From CAZIPZ01 sp964541075 (lineage in GTDB: Bacteria > Acidobacteriota > Terriglobia > 20CM-2-55-15), in the NCBI GenBank assembly GCA_964541075.1, contig CAZIPZ010000050.1, forward strand, positions 1-21,041: a stretch of DNA of 21,041 nucleotides, read 5' to 3'. The notes under the pieces were generated by a model. That model did no database searches, had not been told where the DNA came from, and worked only from the letters and a program-made list of their open reading frames with translations. Each line of letters begins with the position of its first letter. Position 1 is the stretch's first letter. Below are positions 1-6,027 of the stretch, in pieces. The translations under genes were made by a program, and so were the position numbers.

Positions 1-186
1 CTTGCCAGTGCCAATGAAGTAAAACATCGTCATGCTTTGGGCCAGAGTCACGAGGAAGGTCGTGAAAAAACCGAAAAGGAAGTGGTTCGCCACACCCACA
101 CGGCCGGCTATGGAGAATCCCAACACAGCCGTGACGCAAAAACTGATGATTGAAAGCAAGGATGCTGTAAGAAGAGCCAAAACCAT
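1..186 (-). CDS. Conserved membrane protein, N-terminal part only (runs off left edge)
   Basis: The first 62 residues are read from an ATG at 186 toward the window edge, with no stop. The segment is strongly hydrophobic: a first helix from about residue 2 to 25 (MVLALLTASLLSIISF...) and a second from about 37 to 57, joined by a short polar stretch containing AGRVGVANH. It ends in SMTMFYFIGTGK, which looks like a conserved block rather than random hydrophobic sequence, but I cannot name the family. A GAGG lies about 13 nt before the ATG, a weak ribosome site. It is divergent from rlpA with about 208 bp between the starts. Function unknown; integral membrane location is inferred from hydrophobicity. 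The overlapping plus-strand reading frame is rich in K, R and T without any domain and is taken as a shadow. Confidence 0.6.
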   Translation of the reverse strand, partial: MVLALLTASLLSIISFCVTAVLGFSIAGRVGVANHFLFGFFTTFLVTLAQSMTMFYFIGTGK

Positions 187-270
187 AACGTGTGGACTTC
201 GAACCTCGGAAAACGGACTGCGAATCCTGCCGGTTTCAACCTGATTCTATCATGCGAACTTTGGTGAAAA

Positions 271-301
271 GCGCGGCGAAACATCGCTCTCTACGCCGCG
301 C
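271..301. repeat. GC-rich inverted repeat (hairpin), 8-bp arms
   Basis: GCGCGGCG (271-278) and CGCCGCGC (294-301) are perfect complements separated by 15 nt. Read on the minus strand, the stem is followed at once by TTTT (270-267), like a short intrinsic terminator or attenuator. It would lie in the leader of the minus-strand membrane gene if that transcript starts upstream of it. On the plus strand it is followed by CGTTTCTT. Function not known. Confidence 0.45.
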
Positions 302-357
302 CGTTTCTTAACAGACAACTATAGATGGGATAGATGGACACGAAGGTAGCCAAATCA

Positions 358-387
358 TTGTGGGTATCCCAACATTTGTGTTATTAC
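358..387 (+). promoter_or_regulatory. Putative sigma-70-type promoter of rlpA
   Basis: TTGTGG (358-363) and TATTAC (382-387) are separated by 18 bp, with an extended -10 TG at 379-380. Only 7 nt lie between the -10 and the GTG start at 395, and there is no Shine-Dalgarno sequence, so a leaderless or nearly leaderless transcript is likely. The match is by eye and moderate. Confidence 0.4.
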
Positions 388-394
388 AGTCTCC

Positions 395-1048
395 GTGCGT
401 CGATTGGTTCTGCTCCTCAGCGCCCTTCTTTTCTTCACCGCCTGCGGCGGAAAAAAGGTTCAAGTCGGTAATCCGGCTCCTGCAACTCCTTCAGCCTCGG
501 CTGAACTCGAGGGTCTAGCTTCCTATTACGCGGAGCCGTACCATGGGCGAAAGACCGCGAACGGTGAGACATTTGACACATATCAGGCCATGACTGCCGC
601 GCATCGCACTCTGTCGTTCAATACAATCGTTCGGGTGAAGAATAGGGCTAACGGAAAAGAAATTGAGGTGCGGATTAATGACCGGGGTCCGTTTGTGGAT
701 GGACGAGTTATTGATCTTTCGCTGCGTGCTGCTCGCGAATTGGACATGGTTCGGGCCGGGCTGGCGCCCGTAAGACTGGAAATCATCAGCTACGGCGAGG
801 CGAGAACTCGCACACCCGCTAGCGCCGTTTTCGCTGTTCAGGTTGGAGCATTTGAGCGGCTCGAAGCGGCGCAAGGTCTCAAGAGCCAATTGGAACAAAC
901 GTATCCGGGCGTGACGATACAAACGTTTTCATCGAACAAAGTTATTTATCGCGTCCGCATCGGGCGGGATGACATACAGACGGCGCACAAGCTGGCCGCA
1001 GAACTCCGCAAAAAGGACTTTGACACCTTCGTTGTGCGGGTCAATTAG
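395..1048 (+). CDS. rlpA: RlpA-like septal ring lytic transglycosylase, lipoprotein with DPBB and SPOR domains
   Basis: RlpA proteins cleave peptidoglycan glycan strands lacking stem peptides, usually at the division septum. The N-terminus is a lipoprotein signal (LVLLLSALLFFTAC) with the lipidated Cys at residue 17. A double-psi beta-barrel spans roughly residues 38-132: GLASYYAEPYHGRKTANGE, then TAAHRTLSF (catalytic-type His) and INDRGPFVDGRVIDLS (catalytic-type Asp), all typical of RlpA. A SPOR domain that binds denuded glycan fills about 146-217 (FAVQVGAFER ... YRVRIGRD). At 217 aa it is compact but complete. The start is a GTG chosen because it gives a whole signal peptide; no ribosome site is visible. 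Its last 8 bp overlap the end of the convergent radical SAM gene. The family assignment is firm; enzymatic activity is inferred from conserved residues. Confidence 0.93.
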   Translation: MRRLVLLLSALLFFTACGGKKVQVGNPAPATPSASAELEGLASYYAEPYHGRKTANGETFDTYQAMTAAHRTLSFNTIVRVKNRANGKEIEVRINDRGPFVDGRVIDLSLRAARELDMVRAGLAPVRLEIISYGEARTRTPASAVFAVQVGAFERLEAAQGLKSQLEQTYPGVTIQTFSSNKVIYRVRIGRDDIQTAHKLAAELRKKDFDTFVVRVN

Positions 1049-1982
1049 TGGAGCGCAGCACTGAGTAGTCCTGCTTCAAGGCTTTCGATCCCTGCCGAAC
1101 ATTTCTTTCCTCGAACTTCCGTTGGATATCCAGCACAAGGTCGTTTTTGTTTCGCTGCCAGTTTGGTGCGACCAGAAGTCCCAGCGGTGCTTCACCGAAG
1201 AGACGCTCGATCACAATGTCGGACTCGAGGCGTTCAATGAAGTCGCAAAGAAGATTCAGATACTCTTCGTAGCCCAAAGTTCTAAACGGCTGTCGGGCAT
1301 ATTCCGCGGCTAGAGCGGTTCCACGAACGATGTGCAGGTGATGAATCTTGAGGGCATTCACCCGGACTCGCGACATTTCATCGGCCATCGCAAGCCATTG
1401 AGCATGAGTCTCCCAAGGAAATCCGAGAATAATATGGGCGCCGATGTGGATATTGCGGCTGCGCGTCATTTCCATCGCGTTGAGAAAGGCCTGATAGCCG
1501 TGTCCTCGATTGATGCGGCGCAGCGTATCGTCATAAATCGATTCGACGCCGTATTCGAGAGAAACGAAAGTCCGTTGAGCGATCTCCGAAATCATCGCGA
1601 TTTTTTCTTCGTCAATGCAGTCGGGGCGTGTGCCAATAGCGATTCCCACAACATCCGGATGATCAATGGCGTCTGTGTACAACTGATGAAGATGATCGGC
1701 TTTAGCGTAAGTGTTGGTGAAGGGCTGGAAATAAATAATGAATTTGTTCGCTTCAAACCGCTTGCGAATGTATTCAATGCCTTCACGCACCTGATCCCGT
1801 ATCGGGTCGGTTTTTATCGCGGATGGAGGACGAAATGAATTGTTGTTGCAGTAGGTGCAGCCGCCGGTAGCCACAGAACCATCGCGGTTGGGACAAGTGA
1901 AGCCGGCATCCACGATGACCTTGTAGACGCGTTGTCCGAACTTTTCTTTAAGCCATTTGTTGTAAGAACGAAAGCGAATCAT
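1041..1982 (-). CDS. TIGR01212-type radical SAM protein (YhcC-like)
   Basis: The protein carries the family signature CPNRDGSVATGGCTYC with Cys30, Cys42 and Cys45 (C-X11-C-X2-C), which should hold the 4Fe-4S cluster that cleaves S-adenosylmethionine. Other supporting blocks are IYFQPFTNTYA (about 83-93), IGTRPDCI, SLEYGVES and ILGFPWET, all usual for this family of about 300 aa. The substrate of the family is not established; E. coli YhcC belongs to it. The ATG at 1982 is preceded by GAGG with 7 nt spacing. It starts 18 nt after the rhomboid stop, so it is the last gene of a three-gene operon with the 55-aa protein and rhomboid. The 3' end overlaps the convergent rlpA by 8 bp. Confidence 0.92.
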   Translation of the reverse strand: MIRFRSYNKWLKEKFGQRVYKVIVDAGFTCPNRDGSVATGGCTYCNNNSFRPPSAIKTDPIRDQVREGIEYIRKRFEANKFIIYFQPFTNTYAKADHLHQLYTDAIDHPDVVGIAIGTRPDCIDEEKIAMISEIAQRTFVSLEYGVESIYDDTLRRINRGHGYQAFLNAMEMTRSRNIHIGAHIILGFPWETHAQWLAMADEMSRVRVNALKIHHLHIVRGTALAAEYARQPFRTLGYEEYLNLLCDFIERLESDIVIERLFGEAPLGLLVAPNWQRNKNDLVLDIQRKFEERNVRQGSKALKQDYSVLRSTN

Positions 1983-2000
1983 TCAGCGGCCTCGGGGCCA

Positions 2001-2741
2001 CTAGTTCCGCCAGCGGCGGAAACGTTCCTGATCGTCGTCGCGACGCCGCTCATTGTAATAGACGTCGAACTTGCGTCGCAGACGCGCTCGGCGCCAGCGG
2101 TCATATCGCCATCGGAAATCCGAAAACACACGGCCGCCCCTGAGGTAGATGAAGCCGAATATCATTCCACCGAGGTGCGCCAGATGCGCAATGCCGCCGC
2201 CCGTTGCAGATATGGACGAGAGAAACGTGATTGCTCCGATGATGATCACGAACCACTTCGCCGGAATCGGAATGATCATGTAGAGGTAGATGATTCGATT
2301 CGGAAAGAGAAGCCCGTAAGCCAGCAGAATCCCGTAAATGGAGCCGGACGCCCCGATGGTGCTCACCATGGAACCTGGATTGGCGAGCACGGTGGTCAGC
2401 GCCGCACCGATACCGCAGATGAAAAAGAATTTCGTGAACTGCCGCGTTCCCCATGTCAGCTCCAGTTCAGACCCAAACATGTAGAGGGCGAACATATTGA
2501 ACAGGAGATGAAAGAAGCCGCCGTGCAAGAAGATGTACGTGACGATTTGCCAGAGGTAAAACTGACCTGTTACAAGACCAGGGACGAGTCCGAACTTCTG
2601 AATGAAGGACGGCCCGCCGGCGATCTGATCGAAGATTTGCAGAACAAACGCTGCAACGCACGTGATGATCAGAGTTTTGACTGCTGGAGTCCAACCCGCA
2701 CCCATGCCGAATCCCGAAAACGATCCACGATAACGCGACAC
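2001..2741 (-). CDS. Rhomboid-family intramembrane serine protease
   Basis: Rhomboids cut transmembrane helices of other membrane proteins inside the bilayer. The catalytic Ser is in GASG (Ser132) and the catalytic His in AHLGGMIFG (His189), matching the family GxSG and AHxxGxxxG motifs. HLLFNMF (His78, Asn82) corresponds to the oxyanion region seen in GlpG. Six hydrophobic segments are spread over about residues 22-200, the basic six-helix core. A soluble tail of about 45 residues follows, rich in Arg and Asp/Glu (RRDDDQERFRRWRN). The start is GTG, 4 nt after the stop of the upstream small membrane gene, implying translational coupling. The substrate is unknown; the 55-aa neighbour, also a membrane protein, could be a partner or target, but that is a guess. 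Confidence 0.93.
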   Translation of the reverse strand: MSRYRGSFSGFGMGAGWTPAVKTLIITCVAAFVLQIFDQIAGGPSFIQKFGLVPGLVTGQFYLWQIVTYIFLHGGFFHLLFNMFALYMFGSELELTWGTRQFTKFFFICGIGAALTTVLANPGSMVSTIGASGSIYGILLAYGLLFPNRIIYLYMIIPIPAKWFVIIIGAITFLSSISATGGGIAHLAHLGGMIFGFIYLRGGRVFSDFRWRYDRWRRARLRRKFDVYYNERRRDDDQERFRRWRN

Positions 2742-2745
2742 GATT

Positions 2746-2913
2746 CTATTTACCTGTTCGCGGCCGAATTATCCAGCCGGCATAAAATAAACCAGCGCCC
2801 AAGGACGCAGTTTTCATCATCGGCCCCATTTGACCAAAAAACAACAAGAGAGCTTCTCCGGTCAGAATAAGCCCGAGCAATTGAAGACCCATCGCGGTGT
2901 AGTGACGTATCAT
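2746..2913 (-). CDS. Small membrane protein of 55 aa, first gene of the rhomboid operon
   Basis: The reading frame begins at ATG 2913 with a good ribosome site (GAGGAAA directly before the ATG) and ends with TAG at 2746, 4 nt before the rhomboid GTG. The product begins MIRHYTAMGLQLLGLILTGE, continues with a second hydrophobic run (ALLLFF, then LGAGLFYAGWII) and ends in a basic tail RPRTGK. That predicts two short membrane helices, or a hairpin, around residues 8-28 and 35-50. An extended -10-like element sits at 2962-2970 and would give a leader of about 40 nt. I do not recognise a family. The ribosome site, tight spacing and clean hydrophobic pattern argue for a real gene; length is the main reason for caution. 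Confidence 0.68.
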   Translation of the reverse strand: MIRHYTAMGLQLLGLILTGEALLLFFGQMGPMMKTASLGAGLFYAGWIIRPRTGK

Positions 2914-2915
2914 TT

Positions 2916-2921
2916 TCCTCT
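2916..2921 (-). promoter_or_regulatory. Ribosome binding site of the 55-aa membrane gene
   Basis: Read on the minus strand, AGAGGA precedes ATG 2913 by only 2 nt after the last A (about 3-4 nt from GAGG), a purine-rich site that supports this short gene as translated. Confidence 0.5.
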
Positions 2922-2931
2922 TACTGTGAGT

Positions 2932-2948
2932 TTAGGCCTTCGCCCTAA
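2932..2948. repeat. Small inverted repeat in the divergent leader region
   Basis: TTAGG (2932-2936) and CCTAA (2944-2948) flank a 7-nt spacer. On the minus strand this would form a small hairpin in the leader of the 55-aa gene; it could equally be an operator half-site pair between the divergent operons. Confidence 0.3.
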
Positions 2949-2961
2949 CCAGGTCCCGAAA

Positions 2962-2970
2962 ATTTTAGCA
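2962..2970 (-). promoter_or_regulatory. Putative extended -10 of the small membrane/rhomboid operon
   Basis: The minus strand reads TGCTAAAAT, an extended -10 (TGn followed by TAAAAT, 5 of 6 to consensus). No clear -35 is seen 16-18 bp upstream. Transcription would start near 2955. Confidence 0.35.
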
Positions 2971-2983
2971 CGCGGAGAACGCA

Positions 2984-3469
2984 ATGGACTTGAAGACCGT
3001 CCGAATCGACATTCCAAGCGACTCAAACATCATCCTGGGGCAGACGCATTTCATTAAGACCGTTGAAGACTTGTACGAGATTCTTGCGGGCGCATCGCCG
3101 CACATCAAATTCGGCGTTGCCTTTACGGAAGCATCAGGGCCTTGCCTGGTCCGCTACGAAGGCAACGATGAGGAACTGGCGCGACAAGCCGTCGGGATAC
3201 TTGAGAACATTGCGGCGGGCCATGTATTCGCCGTTCTGCTGCGCGATGCATTCCCCATCAATGTCTTGAACGCCGTCAAGATGTGTCCTGAGGTCTGCCG
3301 CATTTATTGTGCAACGGCGAATCCGCTTGAAGTTGTCGTTGCCGAGACCGAGCAGGGACGCGGAATCATGGGGGTCATCGATGGTTCATCGCCGAAGGGC
3401 GTTGAAAAGGAGGCCGACAAAGCCGCCCGGAAGGCCATGTTGAGGTCGTTCGGCTACAAGCTGAAATGA
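2984..3469 (+). CDS. Adenosine-specific kinase (COG1839 / DUF355 family)
   Basis: The whole 161-aa protein matches the family layout: N-terminal VRIDIPSDSNIILGQTHFIKT, then PHIKFGVAFTEASGPCL, NVLNAVKMCPEVCRIYCATA and the C-terminal GRGIMGVIDGSSPKGVE. The name comes from an archaeal member reported to bind adenosine and use ATP; the role in bacteria is poorly defined. The length is typical of the family. The ATG at 2984 follows GGAG by about 6 nt, which fixes the start. Its stop overlaps the plsY-like start (ATGA at 3466-3469), so the two are probably co-translated. It is divergent from the small membrane/rhomboid operon. The family call is strong, the enzymatic role moderate. Confidence 0.88.
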   Translation: MDLKTVRIDIPSDSNIILGQTHFIKTVEDLYEILAGASPHIKFGVAFTEASGPCLVRYEGNDEELARQAVGILENIAAGHVFAVLLRDAFPINVLNAVKMCPEVCRIYCATANPLEVVVAETEQGRGIMGVIDGSSPKGVEKEADKAARKAMLRSFGYKLK

Positions 3470-4056
3470 TGTTAATCGCAAAAATTCTGGCGAGTTTCTT
3501 TCTGGGATCCATTCCCTTCGCAAAAGTCGCGATGCTCGGAACGGGAATGGATATCACTAAGGTGGGTTCAAGGAATCCTGGCTTCAACAATGTCCTTCGG
3601 GTTGCGAGTTGGCCGCGGGCCGCGATTGCCCTCATAGGAGATATTTCGAAGGGGTTTCTTGCTCTCGTCCTTCTGGGTTATCAAGATACATCGCCGATGG
3701 TCCTGTGGCTTATCGGAATCGCAGCTGTGGCCGGCCACTGCTGGAGTCCTTTCCTGGGCTTTAACGGCGGGAAAGGCGTCGCTACTACAGTTGGTGTTTT
3801 GCTCTTTCTGGAACCCACGATCACCTTGATCTGCCTTCCTCTCTACATTGTTCTCCGGCTCATCGGCCGAAAAATGCGGTGGCGCCAGGAAGGCGCCATT
3901 TCTTCCCTTATCACGATGTTCGTCATTGCCACGCTCGTGTTCAGCTTGGCTGGCATGGAAGCTGGCCTCTTCGCCTATATCACTCTGGCTATAGTGATCG
4001 TTCGCCATACTCCCAATCTTCGCGAAATCGCGTCCAATAATCTGCGTCACTCTTAG
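3466..4056 (+). CDS. plsY: PlsY-like glycerol-3-phosphate acyltransferase (divergent)
   Basis: PlsY moves an acyl group from acyl-phosphate to glycerol-3-phosphate, the first committed step of phospholipid synthesis, in the inner membrane. Family blocks are present in order: GSIPFA (14-19), GSRNPGFNNVLR (34-45), GDISKG (58-63) and GHCWSPFLGFNGGKGVAT (90-107). Several hydrophobic helices run through the 196 aa, the normal length. Motif 1 departs from the usual GSGNxGATN: Gly becomes Arg36 and the A-T pair becomes F-N. The core Ser35, Asn37 and Gly39 remain, so activity is plausible but uncertain. Two ATGs lie together at 3466 and 3469; the first gives an ATGA overlap with the kinase gene. It could be a paralogue of a more standard plsY elsewhere in the genome. 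Confidence 0.85.
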   Translation: MMLIAKILASFFLGSIPFAKVAMLGTGMDITKVGSRNPGFNNVLRVASWPRAAIALIGDISKGFLALVLLGYQDTSPMVLWLIGIAAVAGHCWSPFLGFNGGKGVATTVGVLLFLEPTITLICLPLYIVLRLIGRKMRWRQEGAISSLITMFVIATLVFSLAGMEAGLFAYITLAIVIVRHTPNLREIASNNLRHS

Positions 4057-4155
4057 ACCGGACGAAGCCCAGGTGGCACGGAACTCCTTGCAGCCCTGAA
4101 CAATTTCCTTGGGCTTACATGGCGTGACCTTCATGCAGAATTGTAGGTAGGAATA
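4057..4155. other. Short intergenic gap between plsY and the patatin gene
   Basis: About 99 bp with no gene. An AGCCC/GGGCT pair (about 4093-4116) could form a weak 5-bp stem but no T-run follows, so I do not call a terminator. Confidence 0.4.
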
Positions 4156-5166
4156 ATGAGCGCTGTAATACAGGCAATCCGCGGGGTCAATCCTGAAGCC
4201 GTCATTGAGCTGTTGAAGGAACGGGTTCAGGCTTTGCGAGCGGGCCAGTTTCAACTCGATGGTCGAAAGCTGGCGTTAATTGTCGAGGGCGGCGCGATGC
4301 GAGGTGTTGTTTCCTGCGGAGCTTTGATGGCTCTCGAGGAACTTGGTCTCACCGAGACCTTTGAGGAAGTCTACGGAGCTTCGGCGGGAGCAATCAATGC
4401 CGCGTACTTCCTTGCGGGGCAAGCCGCCTACGCCACAACGATCTATTATCAAGATATCAACACGAGTCGGTTCATCCGCCCGCCGTGGCGCAGGCGATTG
4501 GTGGATCTTGATTACCTGTTTGACACCGTCATTGCTCGCGAGCGCCGGCTCCGCGTCGAGAAAGTACTTGATTCGCGTTCTCAGTTTTACATTTCAATCG
4601 CTGATGCCAAGACTGGGGAAGGATTCCTGGCGAATGCTCAGGAAAGTCAGGAGCCTTTATTGACTCTCCTCAAGGCTAGTGGTGCAATGCCTCTCCTTTA
4701 TAACGGCCTTGTAGTTGTACAGGGAAGGGAATGCTTCGACGGCGGACTCATCAATCCTCTCCCCATCTACCAAGCGGTGGAGAACGGTTGTACGGACTTG
4801 CTCGTTCTACTCACCCGTCCGGAAAGTTTTCGCATGGAAAGTCCTTCTGCTTTCGAGCGGCGCCTGTTTGAAAGCAACTGTGCTCGCGGTAATGATTTGT
4901 TGATGCAGCGATTCATTCAGGGCTACACCCACTCGAACGAACTGCGAGACGTTGCGTTTGGACGCACGCCAACGCCTTCAAGCGTGAACATCGCGACGAT
5001 TTGTCCGGAGGAGGATGAGCCTCCAGTCGAGCGCATGAGTCGAGACAGGCAGCTTCTCAAGAACGCAGCCATCGCCAGCGCGCGTCGTACTCTGATTGCT
5101 TTCGGACGCATTGCGGAGGAGTTTGCTGAGGTGTTGCGGCCCTACCCGCCGATAGAACCTCTCTAG
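4156..5166 (+). CDS. Patatin-like phospholipase (YjjU/RssA type)
   Basis: Patatin-fold enzymes hydrolyse acyl ester bonds of lipids with a Ser-Asp dyad. The oxyanion loop is EGGAMRG (44-50), the nucleophile elbow is GASAG with Ser76, and the dyad Asp195 lies in CFDGGLINPLP. All three are intact and correctly ordered. No signal peptide or membrane helix is visible, so it is probably cytoplasmic or peripheral to the membrane. The 336-aa length fits single-domain bacterial patatins. ATG 4156 is preceded by AGGTAGG, a good ribosome site. It follows plsY by 99 bp on the same strand, placing lipid synthesis and lipid hydrolysis side by side; cotranscription is possible. The 3' end overlaps the convergent STAS gene by 4 bp. 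The physiological substrate is unknown. Confidence 0.9.
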   Translation: MSAVIQAIRGVNPEAVIELLKERVQALRAGQFQLDGRKLALIVEGGAMRGVVSCGALMALEELGLTETFEEVYGASAGAINAAYFLAGQAAYATTIYYQDINTSRFIRPPWRRRLVDLDYLFDTVIARERRLRVEKVLDSRSQFYISIADAKTGEGFLANAQESQEPLLTLLKASGAMPLLYNGLVVVQGRECFDGGLINPLPIYQAVENGCTDLLVLLTRPESFRMESPSAFERRLFESNCARGNDLLMQRFIQGYTHSNELRDVAFGRTPTPSSVNIATICPEEDEPPVERMSRDRQLLKNAAIASARRTLIAFGRIAEEFAEVLRPYPPIEPL

Positions 5167-5537
5167 GTGCTGGTTTCCGGCCTTGACTTCATCGACTTCA
5201 AGGCTTCAGCTTCGCTGGTGAAGGATTCAAATACCGTCAGCAGTTTTGTGATTTGAAGGAGATCCTGCACCCGGCGGGTAAGGTTCAGCAGCTTCAGCTG
5301 TCCGGACAGATTCCGGACAGTCGTGAAGGACGTCACGAGTTCGCCGAGACCGGAGCTGTCGATGTAATCCACATCCGCGAGGTTCAGCAAAAACTTTCGG
5401 TCGCCGGCATCCAACATCTTCTGTATCTTTTCGCGAAGAATAATCGTGCCTTCACCGATCGTGATGCGCCCACCTAGATCGAGGATGACCACATCGTCTA
5501 ATCGGCGCGGTTTGAGAATCATGCTCATAATCCGCAC
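5163..5537 (-). CDS. STAS-domain anti-sigma factor antagonist (SpoIIAA/RsbV-like)
   Basis: The 124-aa protein is a single STAS domain: DVVILDLGGRITIGEG at the start and YIDSSGLGELV in the middle, where the second Ser (Ser62) corresponds to the residue phosphorylated by the partner kinase. Unphosphorylated antagonists of this type bind the anti-sigma kinase and free the sigma factor. The upstream gene encodes that kind of kinase, so the pair forms a partner-switching module. Two starts are possible: GTG at 5537, with GAGG 6 nt upstream, or ATG at 5528, which would give an ATGA overlap with the kinase stop. I kept 5537; the domain begins after both. Convergent with the patatin gene, overlapping by 4 bp. 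Confidence 0.9.
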   Translation of the reverse strand: MRIMSMILKPRRLDDVVILDLGGRITIGEGTIILREKIQKMLDAGDRKFLLNLADVDYIDSSGLGELVTSFTTVRNLSGQLKLLNLTRRVQDLLQITKLLTVFESFTSEAEALKSMKSRPETST

Positions 5538-5968
5538 TCGTCTCCTCTCAGGCGCTTGATCATCCGCAGACGGCTTCCACCGCCTTCTCGTTTCGACAAG
5601 ACGATTTCGTCCATGAACGAACGGATAATAAGGATTCCACGGCCTGTGGGTTTAAGTAGATTGTCAACATCCGTAGGATCGGCGATGCAATCGAGGCGAA
5701 AGCCCTTGCCTTCATCCTCGACGACGACTTCGATGACGTCGCCCACAAATGAAATCGAAAGTTTTGCTTCTTTCGCGGGGTCGCTTTCATTGCCATGACG
5801 TATTGCATTGATCACTGACTCGCTGATGCTCAGCTCCATCCAATGCGCCATTTCCTGGCTAAGTTTGTATTCTTTCGCGGCCTCCTCAATCAAAGTGTGG
5901 ACCGCGTGCATCTCTTCGAGCCGGCTCGGTATCCTCAACTCGAAGCTCCTAGGCTCCTTCAGAGTCAT
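5525..5968 (-). CDS. Anti-sigma factor serine kinase (RsbW/SpoIIAB-type HATPase)
   Basis: This 147-aa protein has the GHKL ATPase fold of anti-sigma kinases: the N box SESVINAIRHGN (about residues 49-60), the G1 box VEDEGKGF (about 85-92) and the later PTGRGILIIRSF. Such kinases bind a sigma factor, or act on another output, and phosphorylate the STAS antagonist, here encoded next with overlapping ends. No sigma factor or PP2C phosphatase gene is in the window, so the target is unknown. The ATG at 5968 has no ribosome site; a TTGACT/TGTTACTTA pair 7 nt upstream suggests a leaderless transcript. The gene diverges from aroA, with only 59 bp between the start codons. Confidence 0.9.
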   Translation of the reverse strand: MTLKEPRSFELRIPSRLEEMHAVHTLIEEAAKEYKLSQEMAHWMELSISESVINAIRHGNESDPAKEAKLSISFVGDVIEVVVEDEGKGFRLDCIADPTDVDNLLKPTGRGILIIRSFMDEIVLSKREGGGSRLRMIKRLRGDECGL

Positions 5969-5975
5969 TTATCGT

Positions 5976-6005
5976 TAAGTAACATGAGATTTTTTGCAAA
6001 GTCAA
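5976..6005 (-). promoter_or_regulatory. Putative promoter of the anti-sigma/STAS operon
   Basis: On the minus strand, TTGACT (6005-6000) is followed after 18 bp by TACTTA (5981-5976) with an extended TG one base before it. Seven nt separate it from ATG 5968. The -35 is good (5 of 6); the -10 hexamer is weak. Confidence 0.4.
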
Positions 6006-6020
6006 TGACCATGCTAACCT
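5994..6020 (+). promoter_or_regulatory. Putative aroA promoter overlapping the divergent anti-sigma promoter
   Basis: TTGCAA (5994-5999), a 15-bp spacer and TGCTAACCT (extended -10, hexamer 6015-6020) lie exactly 7 nt before ATG 6028. Its -35 directly abuts the -35 of the opposite promoter (6000-6005). The spacer is short and the hexamer only partly consensus. Confidence 0.35.
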
Positions 6021-6027
6021 TGCAGGC

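Larger units (their letters stand above)
187..394. other. Divergent intergenic region between the membrane gene and rlpA
   Basis: No gene is visible in either direction. It holds an 8-bp perfect inverted repeat at 271-301, a short tandem repeat ATAGATGG(G/A) at 321-338 (two 9-bp copies), and the likely rlpA promoter at 358-387. Confidence 0.6.

Noticed and set aside
1932..2870. A 312-codon open frame on the plus strand opposite the rhomboid and radical SAM genes
   Set aside because: Its product is charged and low in hydrophobic pattern, with no domain; the opposite strand encodes a rhomboid with all catalytic residues and a radical SAM N-terminus. It is an antisense shadow.
3568..4254. A 228-codon minus-strand open frame opposite plsY
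   Set aside because: No recognisable motif and no ribosome site; plsY and patatin on the plus strand explain the region.
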